A stretch of 33,933 bases of DNA, taken from positions 1 through 33,933 of the forward strand of contig CAMQYS010000022.1 in the NCBI GenBank assembly GCA_947039395.1, given 5' to 3'. A model generated the notes under the pieces. The model was not told the DNA's origin and did not search any database. It saw only the letters and a program-made list of their open reading frames with translations. The position numbers and the translations under genes were made by a program. Origin of the DNA: an uncultured Deferribacteraceae bacterium (GTDB taxonomy: Bacteria; Chrysiogenota; Deferribacteres; Deferribacterales; Mucispirillaceae). Position 1 is the stretch's first letter, and every line of letters begins with the position of its first letter. Positions 28,417 through 33,933 of this stretch are shown here, one piece after another.

Positions 28417-28629
28417 ATGTCTATAGTTTTAGAGTTACAAAAAGAAGCAATGAAGAGTGATAAAGATATCTTAACCATATTAAGAATGGCGTTAATGCTA
28501 GAAAAAAATGGCGTACTCGGTGATGATTTAACATTCACTAAGGAAGAGATAGAAATTGCAAAAACTTCTCCACAAATAATTAATTATGTTAATACTACTA
28601 TTATTAATGGAAATGTTAAGAGTAACTAA
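28417..28629 (+). CDS. Mini AbiTii-like protein (apparent internal deletion)
   Basis: This 70-residue protein is preceded by an ideal GGAGG site 7 bases before the ATG. Its first part, SIVLELQKEAMKSDKD, resembles the N-terminus of AbiTii-domain proteins. The next part, ILRMALMLEKNGVLGDDLTF and TKEEIEIA, resembles the end of the same domain (ILxWALxLExxGILGEGxxFSxxEKxxA). The roughly 150 residues normally between them are missing. The protein is therefore either a decayed antiphage gene or a minimal form. It ends NYVNTTIINGNVKSN, comparable to the linker that precedes the C-terminal bundle. The family comparison is from memory and should be treated as a hypothesis. Confidence 0.55.
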   Translation: MSIVLELQKEAMKSDKDILTILRMALMLEKNGVLGDDLTFTKEEIEIAKTSPQIINYVNTTIINGNVKSN

Positions 28630-28779
28630 GCACAACTTGAAAGTTATAAATCAACTCATGCGAAAATCAGTCAACTTTAAAACTAGAAAATACCCAGTAA
28701 CTTAAAATAAATTTTGATGATGTTGAGTACTTTTATATTATATCTTCTCATACAAATTTTCTAAATATTTATTACTACA

Positions 28780-28809
28780 AAAAAATAGTCCCTAATAGAG
28801 ACTGTTTTT
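28780..28809 (-). terminator. Rho-independent terminator of the first ankyrin gene
   Basis: Read on the minus strand, AACAGTCTC, a TATTA loop and GGGACT are followed by ATTTTTTT. The stem is about 6-7 bp with one G-U. It lies 16 bases after the stop of the gene ending at 28825. The plus strand also ends in T residues, so it may work in both directions for the small plus-strand ORF at 28629. Confidence 0.75.
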
Positions 28810-28824
28810 ATATAGATAATATAA

Positions 28825-30828
28825 TTAATTTCTTACTATGTAACACCTTTGCGATGTAACACCTTTACTTTTTAAATATTTTACTACATCTGTATTTTTC
28901 TCATCTAAAGCATACATCAACGCAGTATAACCTTTTCTATTCATTAAATTCATATCTGCCTTATTTTCTACTAGATATTTTACAACTGTAAGATGTCCAT
29001 TTTCTGAAGCATATATCAATGCTGTAGAACCATATCCATCTGGTGTATTTATATCTGCACTGTTCTCTACTAGATATTTTACAACTTCTATATGTCCACC
29101 AAATGATGCCTCGATTAACGCTGTCAAACCGTTTCCATCTTGTGTATTTATATTCGCACCGTTCTCTACTAGATATTTTACTACATCTAAATATCCTTTA
29201 AGTGAGGCTGTCATCAATACACTCTCTCCACTATTATCTTCTACATTAACATCTGCTCCGTTTGATACAAGATATTTTACTACACCTAAATGTCCATTAC
29301 GTGAAGCCCGTATCAATGAGGTATCACCAGCTTCATATCGAGCATGAACATCTGCTCCGTTATCTACTAAATATTTTACTATCTCTAAGAACCCATCACC
29401 TGATGCGTATATCAATGCAGAAAAACCGTCTCCACTTTGCATATTTAAATCTATTCCGTTATCAACAAGATATTTTACTACTTCTAAATTTCTATTAAAT
29501 ACTGGATGTATCAACGCTGTAGAACCGTCATTATTCTTTAAATTAAGATCTGCTTTATTTTCTACTAAAATTTTTACCACTTCTATATGTCCACGTGCTG
29601 AAGCAAATATCAATGGTGTCCACCCATCATAATTTTTAACATTAAGATCTGCTCCTTTCTCTATTAAATATTTTGCCACATCTATATGTCCATTACGTGA
29701 AGCTAACAACAACGCTGTAGAACTATACCCAGTCTGAATGTTTATATCTGCTCCCTTCTCAACTAAATATTTTACTATATTTAATTTCCCATCATCTGAT
29801 GCAACTGTCAATGCTGTAGCACCGTTCTTATTCTGTATATTAACATCTGCTTTGCGATCTATTATAGATTTTATTAGTTCTAAATCCCCGTTATAAGAAG
29901 CAAGTATCAATACTGTATCACCGTTTTTATCTTGAAGATTAATATCGGTATTCTTTGATATAAGATATTTGACGATCTCATCATATCCTCCGTCTAGTGC
30001 ATATCCTAATGCTTTCTTACCGTTATTATTCTCTAGTTGAATATCTGCTCCGTTCTCTACTAGATATTTTACAACTTCTAAATTTCCTTGCCATGTAGCA
30101 AATATTAACGCTGTAAGACCATTATTATCTTTGAGATTACTATCTGCTCCATTTTCCATTAAATATTTAACTATATCTAATTTTCCATAAACTGAAGCGT
30201 ACCCAAGTGCTGTCCACCCCTCTTCACTTTGTATGTTAACATCTGCACCATTATCTACTAAATATTTTACTAATGCTAGATTTCCATAGTAACTTGAAGC
30301 ATTCATCAATGGTGTAAAACCACGATCTGTCTTAAAATTAATATCTGCACCACTTTCTACTAAATATTTAACTGTCTCTAAATTTCTACTTTCTGAAGCA
30401 GTCATCAATAAATAATTCATATAAGCAGGACTCATATCTGTATCTTTTGATATAAGATATTTTACAACTTCTATATGTCCATTAGCTAAAGCATACATTA
30501 CTGCTGTATAATCATAATTATTTACTATATTAATATCTGCTCCGTTCTCTACTAGATATTTTACGACATCTATATGTCCATGCTCTGAAGCTTGCATCAA
30601 TGCAGTAGACTCTTCGGGGTATGACTCCTCATACTCTGAATCATCAGGGTAATTGATAGAATTGATACATACCCCTTGCTCTACTAAATATTTTACTCTT
30701 TCTAAATTTCCACTACTAGACGCTTCAAATATATCTTCCGTATTTTCTGGCTCTTGCCCATAGCTTATACTACTAATCAGCAATAAAGTTGTTATAATGA
30801 GTATCCCTAGTTTTTGGATGTTAAACAT
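28825..30828 (-). CDS. Exported ankyrin-repeat protein A (about 18 repeats)
   Basis: This 667-residue protein has a signal peptide (MFNIQKLGILIITTLLLISS, then ISYGQ, probable signal peptidase I site). It continues as ankyrin repeats of 33-34 residues almost to the C-terminus, each with the pattern G-x-T-A-L-x-x-A-S-x-x-G-x-L-x-V-V-K-Y-L-V-E-N-G-A-D-I-N. The protein should form an extended solenoid in the periplasm or outside the cell and bind other proteins, but no partner can be named. The last residues (after LKSKG) come from a 16-bp tandem duplication that shifts the ending compared with its paralogs. The ATG at 30828 has the strong site AAGAGGGGAAAT. It shares a 321-bp near-identical segment with the next gene. 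Confidence 0.9.
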   Translation of the reverse strand: MFNIQKLGILIITTLLLISSISYGQEPENTEDIFEASSSGNLERVKYLVEQGVCINSINYPDDSEYEESYPEESTALMQASEHGHIDVVKYLVENGADINIVNNYDYTAVMYALANGHIEVVKYLISKDTDMSPAYMNYLLMTASESRNLETVKYLVESGADINFKTDRGFTPLMNASSYYGNLALVKYLVDNGADVNIQSEEGWTALGYASVYGKLDIVKYLMENGADSNLKDNNGLTALIFATWQGNLEVVKYLVENGADIQLENNNGKKALGYALDGGYDEIVKYLISKNTDINLQDKNGDTVLILASYNGDLELIKSIIDRKADVNIQNKNGATALTVASDDGKLNIVKYLVEKGADINIQTGYSSTALLLASRNGHIDVAKYLIEKGADLNVKNYDGWTPLIFASARGHIEVVKILVENKADLNLKNNDGSTALIHPVFNRNLEVVKYLVDNGIDLNMQSGDGFSALIYASGDGFLEIVKYLVDNGADVHARYEAGDTSLIRASRNGHLGVVKYLVSNGADVNVEDNSGESVLMTASLKGYLDVVKYLVENGANINTQDGNGLTALIEASFGGHIEVVKYLVENSADINTPDGYGSTALIYASENGHLTVVKYLVENKADMNLMNRKGYTALMYALDEKNTDVVKYLKSKGVTSQRCYIVRN
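30008..30328 (-). repeat. 321-bp segment duplicated in ankyrin gene B (copy 1)
   Basis: This segment of gene A is nearly identical to 31634-31954 of gene B. By eye I find only two differences (cttgaAgc/cttgaGgc and gtaaaAcc/gtaaaGcc). The flanking repeats are much more divergent. It encodes about three ankyrin repeats. Confidence 0.9.
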
Positions 30829-30900
30829 GATTTCCCCTCTTGATATAGTTATTAACTATTAGTTATTATGATCTATTATCTCATACCAATTTTTTAAGAT
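30829..30900 (-). promoter_or_regulatory. Conserved leader of ankyrin gene A
   Basis: On the minus strand the leader ends AACTATATCAAGAGGGGAAATC before the start codon, and further upstream reads AATTGGTATGAGATAATAG. The same arrangement precedes paralogs B and C: GAGGGG at 6-9 bases from the ATG, preceded by a TAACTAATAACTA block. GATAATAG is a possible -10 element. The conservation shows a shared promoter/5' leader. Exact promoter boxes are uncertain. Confidence 0.4.
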
Positions 30901-30916
30901 TTTTTACTTTGATAAC

Positions 30917-30946
30917 AAAAAACAGTCCCTAGCTGAGACTGTTTTT
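30917..30946 (-). terminator. Rho-independent terminator of ankyrin gene B
   Basis: On the minus strand AACAGTCTC, loop AGCTA and GGGACTGTT give a 9-bp stem followed by TTTTTG. It lies 23 bases after the stop of gene B. It is closely related to the terminator after gene A (same AACAGTCTC/GGGACT arms), so the terminator was duplicated along with the gene. Confidence 0.8.
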
Positions 30947-30969
30947 ATATATTTAATGTAACCAATTTT

Positions 30970-32553
30970 TTACTTTTTAGCACCTTTACTTTTTAAATAT
31001 TTTACTACATCTGTATTTTCCTCATCTGAAGCAAATTTCAACGCTGTTAAACCCTTTCTATTCTTTAAATTAATACCTGCCTTATTTTCTACTAGATATT
31101 TTACAACATCTATATGTCCATGTTCTGAAGCTTGCATCAATGCTGTAGAACCCTTTCTATCTCGTGTATTAATATATGCACCAGCTTCTATTAGATATTT
31201 TACCACATCGAAATATCCTTTTCGTGAAACCATCATCAACACAGTCTCGCCATCATGATCCTCTACATCAATACCTGCACCTTTTGATACAAGGTATTTT
31301 ACTACACCTAAATGTCTATTAAGTGAAGCCCATATCAATGAGGTATAACCAGCTTCATATCGAGCATGAACATCTGCTCCGTTCTCTACTAAATATTGTA
31401 CAACTGTAAGATGTCCCTTTCCTGAGGCATATACCAATGCTGTATAACCGTCTTCACATTGAAAATTAATATCTGCACCAGCTTCTATTAGATATTTTAC
31501 AATATTTAATTCTCCTTCCTCAGAAGCATACATCAACATTGTGTTACCGTTTTTATCTTGTACATTAACATCTTTATACTTTGAAATAAGATATTTTGCT
31601 ATCTCATCAGAGCCACCATCTAAAGTATATTCCAATGCTTTCTTACCGTTATTATTCTCTAGTTGAATATCTGCTCCGTTCTCTACTAGATATTTTACAA
31701 CTTCTAAATTTCCTTGCCATGTAGCAAATATTAACGCTGTAAGACCATTATTATCTTTGAGATTACTATCTGCTCCATTTTCCATTAAATATTTAACTAT
31801 ATCTAATTTTCCATAAACTGAAGCGTACCCAAGTGCTGTCCACCCCTCTTCACTTTGTATGTTAACATCTGCACCATTATCTACTAAATATTTTACTAAT
31901 GCTAGATTTCCATAGTAACTTGAGGCATTCATCAATGGTGTAAAGCCACGATCTAAATTAAAATTAATATCTGCACCATTTTCGATAAAATACTTAACTA
32001 AACTTAAACTTGCATCTTCGGAAGCAATCATCAATAAATAATTCATATAAGCAGGAGTTATATTTGTATCTTTTGATATAAGATATTTTACAACTTCTAA
32101 CCGTCCATTAGCTGAAGCCTTTGCCAATGCTGTAACCCCCCCATAAGTTTCTATGTTAATATCTGCTCCGTTCTCTACTAGATATTTTACAACATCTAAC
32201 TCTCCACTCTCTGAAGCATACATTACTGCTGTAGAGCCACCTTCATTTTTCATATTAATATCTGCACCGTTCTCTACTAGATATTTTACAACATCTAACT
32301 CTCCATGTTCTGAAGCTTGCATCAATGCTGTAAATTCTTCACTATAAGACTCCTCATACTGTGAAACGTTATAATCACTCAGAGAGTTAATATCTACCCC
32401 TTGCTTTAATAAATATTTTACTCTTTTTAAATTTCCCGAACTCGATGCTTCAAATATATTTTGTGTGTCTTGTGGCTCTTGCCCGTAGCTTATGCTACTA
32501 ATCAGCAATAAAGTTGTTATAATGAGTACCCCTAGTTTTTGGATGTTAAACAT
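30970..32553 (-). CDS. Exported ankyrin-repeat protein B (about 14 repeats)
   Basis: This 527-residue paralog of gene A has the same signal peptide (MFNIQKLGVLIITTLLLISS, ISYGQEPQDTQNIFEAS) and the same 33-34-residue ankyrin units to the C-terminus, which ends LKSKGAKK. Part of it (31634-31954) is almost identical at DNA level to gene A, while the surrounding repeats have drifted. Like A, it is expected to be exported and to act through protein binding. The order of repeats is not the same as in A, so units have been gained or lost. The ATG at 32553 has the conserved AAGAGGGGAAAT site. Confidence 0.9.
   Translation of the reverse strand: MFNIQKLGVLIITTLLLISSISYGQEPQDTQNIFEASSSGNLKRVKYLLKQGVDINSLSDYNVSQYEESYSEEFTALMQASEHGELDVVKYLVENGADINMKNEGGSTAVMYASESGELDVVKYLVENGADINIETYGGVTALAKASANGRLEVVKYLISKDTNITPAYMNYLLMIASEDASLSLVKYFIENGADINFNLDRGFTPLMNASSYYGNLALVKYLVDNGADVNIQSEEGWTALGYASVYGKLDIVKYLMENGADSNLKDNNGLTALIFATWQGNLEVVKYLVENGADIQLENNNGKKALEYTLDGGSDEIAKYLISKYKDVNVQDKNGNTMLMYASEEGELNIVKYLIEAGADINFQCEDGYTALVYASGKGHLTVVQYLVENGADVHARYEAGYTSLIWASLNRHLGVVKYLVSKGAGIDVEDHDGETVLMMVSRKGYFDVVKYLIEAGAYINTRDRKGSTALMQASEHGHIDVVKYLVENKAGINLKNRKGLTALKFASDEENTDVVKYLKSKGAKK
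31634..31954 (-). repeat. 321-bp segment duplicated in ankyrin gene A (copy 2)
   Basis: This is the partner of 30008-30328, aligned without gaps over 321 bp and differing at two positions by eye. The copies lie 1626 bp apart in direct orientation, which would allow deletion or gene conversion. Confidence 0.9.
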
Positions 32554-32617
32554 GATTTCCCCTCTTGTTATAGTTATTAGTTACTCTGATTTTATATTAT
32601 ATCTTCTCATACCAATT
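32554..32617 (-). promoter_or_regulatory. Conserved leader of ankyrin gene B
   Basis: On the minus strand it reads GAAGATATAATATAAAATC, then AACTAATAACTATAAC and AAGAGGGGAAATC before the ATG. TATAAT is a likely -10 element, but no good -35 was found. A remnant of the same block (ttttatattatatcttctcata) also lies downstream of gene A at about 28733-28754, which suggests a once-larger tandem family. Confidence 0.4.
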
Positions 32618-32621
32618 ACTA

Positions 32622-33617
32622 CTATTTAGCACCTTTACTTTTCAAATATTTTACTACATCTATATGTCCACTCTCTGAAGCTAGCATCAATGCTGTAGAA
32701 CCATATCTATCTTGTGTATTTATATCAGCTCCGTTTGACACTAAATATTTTATTACTTCAAAATTCCTACTAGATACAGCATTCATTAAGGCTGTGCCAC
32801 CATCTTTATTCTCAATATTAATATCTGCTCCGCTCTCTACTAAATATTTTACCATTTCTAAATTTCCATCATATGTAGCGATCCCTAAGGCTGTATGAAT
32901 ATCTGCTCCGCTATCTATAAGATATTTTACTACATCTAAATGCTCGTGATCGGAAGCCTCCATTAATGCTGTCCAACCGTCTTCATTCTCAACAGTAATA
33001 TCTGCACCCTTTGATACAAGATATTTTACTACTTCTAAATTGTTATATATTGAAGCATCCATTAATGCTGTCCAACCGTCTTTACGTTGAATATTAATAT
33101 CTACACCCTTTGATACTAAATATTTTACCGTTTCTAAATTCCCACCTATTGAAGCCGGCATCAATACCGTATTACCACTTTCACTTTGCATGTTAACATC
33201 TGCACCCTTTGATACTAAATATTTTACTATTTCAAAATTGCTAGATGAAGCACTCCACAATGCCGTAAAACCACCTGAACTCTTCATACTAACATCCGCA
33301 CCGTTCTCTACTAAATATTTAACTATCTCTAAATGTCCATGTTCTGAAGCATACGTTAAAGCTGCGGTACCATATTCATCTTTTTTATTCGTATCCGCAC
33401 CATTTGATACTAAATATTTTACTCTTTCTAAATCTCCACTACTTGACGCTTTAAATATATCTTCTGTGTTTTCTATATTTTTTGTGTTTTTTGTGTTTTT
33501 TGTATTTTTTGTGTTTTCTGTGTTTGTTGTGTTTGTTGTGTTTTTTATACAGCTTATACTACTAATCAGCAATAAAGTTGTTATAATGAGTGCCCCTAGT
33601 TTTTGGATGTTAAACAT
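32622..33617 (-). CDS. Ankyrin-repeat lipoprotein-like protein C (about 8 repeats)
   Basis: This 331-residue third paralog shares MFNIQKLGALIITTLLLISSIS with A and B but continues with Cys-Ile-Lys instead of Tyr-Gly-Gln. The SISC boundary resembles a (weak) lipobox, so C may be a lipoprotein while A and B are cleaved by signal peptidase I. After the Cys comes a low-complexity linker of Asn-Thr-(Thr/Glu/Lys) triplets (about residues 26-50). Ankyrin repeats of the same type follow, with some shortened or irregular units (for example the one containing DIHTALGIATYDG), ending LKSKGAK. It would be a shorter, membrane-tethered member of the family. Confidence 0.88.
   Translation of the reverse strand: MFNIQKLGALIITTLLLISSISCIKNTTNTTNTENTKNTKNTKNTKNIENTEDIFKASSSGDLERVKYLVSNGADTNKKDEYGTAALTYASEHGHLEIVKYLVENGADVSMKSSGGFTALWSASSSNFEIVKYLVSKGADVNMQSESGNTVLMPASIGGNLETVKYLVSKGVDINIQRKDGWTALMDASIYNNLEVVKYLVSKGADITVENEDGWTALMEASDHEHLDVVKYLIDSGADIHTALGIATYDGNLEMVKYLVESGADINIENKDGGTALMNAVSSRNFEVIKYLVSNGADINTQDRYGSTALMLASESGHIDVVKYLKSKGAK
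33474..33545 (-). repeat. In-frame 9-bp microsatellite coding the Asn-Thr linker of protein C
   Basis: On the plus strand the segment runs as repeats of TTTTTTGTG and close variants (TTTTCTGTG, TTTGTTGTG), each coding Asn-Thr plus Lys, Glu or Asn on the minus strand. Because the unit is 9 bp, copy-number change alters linker length without frameshift. Confidence 0.75.
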
Positions 33618-33665
33618 GATTTCCCCTCTTTATGTAGTTATTAGTTACTGTGATTTTATACTATA
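33618..33665 (-). promoter_or_regulatory. Conserved leader of ankyrin gene C
   Basis: On the minus strand TAGTATAAAATCACAG, then TAACTAATAACTAC and AAAGAGGGGAAATC precede the ATG at 33617. TATAAA or TATAGT may be the -10. It matches the leaders of A and B in the last 45 bases and diverges upstream. Confidence 0.4.
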
Positions 33666-33777
33666 ATAACACGCATTAATAATTTTGTCTTGCTATAATC
33701 AAAAATTATAACGAGTTATGATAAAGATATTGATGATGATTTTATTAAAGAATTTTTAAAGAATTAAGAACTTGCCG

Positions 33778-33933
33778 AACTGCCAAGCGGTACAAACTGC
33801 CAAACGGTGCGAACTGCCAAGCGGTGCAAACTGCCGAGAGGTGCAAACTGCCGAACCGTGTAAACTGTCGAGCGGTGCAACCTGCCAAACGGTGCAAACC
33901 TGCCAAACGGTGCAAACCTGCCAAACGGTGCAA
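33778..33933. repeat. 17/18-bp tandem repeat array at the window edge
   Basis: Nine units are visible. Seven are 17 bp (AACTGCCAAGCGGTGCA and variants, from 33778 to 33896). Two are 18 bp with an extra base (AACCTGCCAAACGGTGCA, 33897-33932). The array continues past the window. It is much more GC-rich than its surroundings. A minus-strand open frame through it gives Leu-His-Arg-Leu-Ala-Gly-type repeats. Because 17 is not a multiple of 3, the frame rotates between units, so protein coding is unlikely. Confidence 0.85.

Noticed and set aside
33190-33666. Plus-strand open frame across ankyrin gene C (also similar frames at 29262-29498 and 32153-32347)
   Set aside because: These are repetitive antisense translations of ankyrin repeats (for example recurring SAPFSTKYFT) with no ribosome site.
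33745-33933. Minus-strand frame coding His-Arg-Leu-Ala-Gly-type repeats
   Set aside because: It is a translation of the 17/18-bp tandem array, the frame rotates between units, and no start signal is visible. It is treated as non-coding repeat.
33778-33933. CRISPR array
   Set aside because: Units are 17-18 bp and directly adjacent, without spacers.

Overview
The window is AT-rich and comes from a Gram-negative-type bacterium: it encodes an outer-membrane-type beta-strand protein ending in Phe, a lipoprotein and several exported proteins. The mix of an AddAB-like recombination nuclease, a split-type methylmalonyl-CoA mutase, a radical SAM/MnmC-like pair and a family of exported ankyrin proteins would fit a low-GC gut lineage such as Deferribacterota (Mucispirillum-like). 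Brachyspira-like spirochaetes are an alternative. This placement is inference from gene content and is not proven by any marker here.

Layout. 1-289: a tandemly duplicated AT-rich block of about 140 bp. 290-10863 (minus strand): enolase, a lipoprotein, an M3 oligopeptidase, AddB and AddA, then a small beta-barrel-like protein. The last three large genes are translationally coupled. 11061-14590: small exported proteins (DUF302, a possible PepSY-like protein), a periplasmic beta-propeller-like protein whose start needs trimming, and a TspO/MBR membrane protein. 14702-16124: DHH phosphoesterase plus the ribosome-assembly GTPase EngB.

16246-20000 holds the most interesting region: a promoter, a 29-codon leader peptide with tandem Trp codons, and a Rho-independent terminator. 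These precede a PfoR/PTS_EIIC_2-like membrane protein, a VanH/D-lactate-dehydrogenase-type 2-hydroxyacid dehydrogenase, a single-HKD phospholipase-D-type protein (apparently with an AUA start) and a Vat-type acetyltransferase. The arrangement looks like classical tryptophan attenuation placed in front of a transporter-like gene instead of trp biosynthesis genes. A decayed DUF4303-like gene follows.

20794-27378 (plus strand): an unrecognised two-gene module (a membrane protein with LRV/HEAT-like repeats and a small coupled partner), the radical SAM/MnmC-like overlapping pair, and the methylmalonyl-CoA mutase catalytic subunit. The mutase gene is followed by a stop-codon hairpin and four tandem terminator units. 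27940-28629: two small well-translated ORFs that look like pieces of AbiTii-type proteins.

28825-33617 (minus strand): three paralogous exported ankyrin-repeat proteins in tandem, with matching signal peptides and leader sequences, a 321-bp near-identical shared segment (gene conversion), and a switch from a signal-peptidase-I-like to a lipoprotein-like N-terminus in the third copy. The window ends inside a 17/18-bp tandem repeat array of clearly different base composition.
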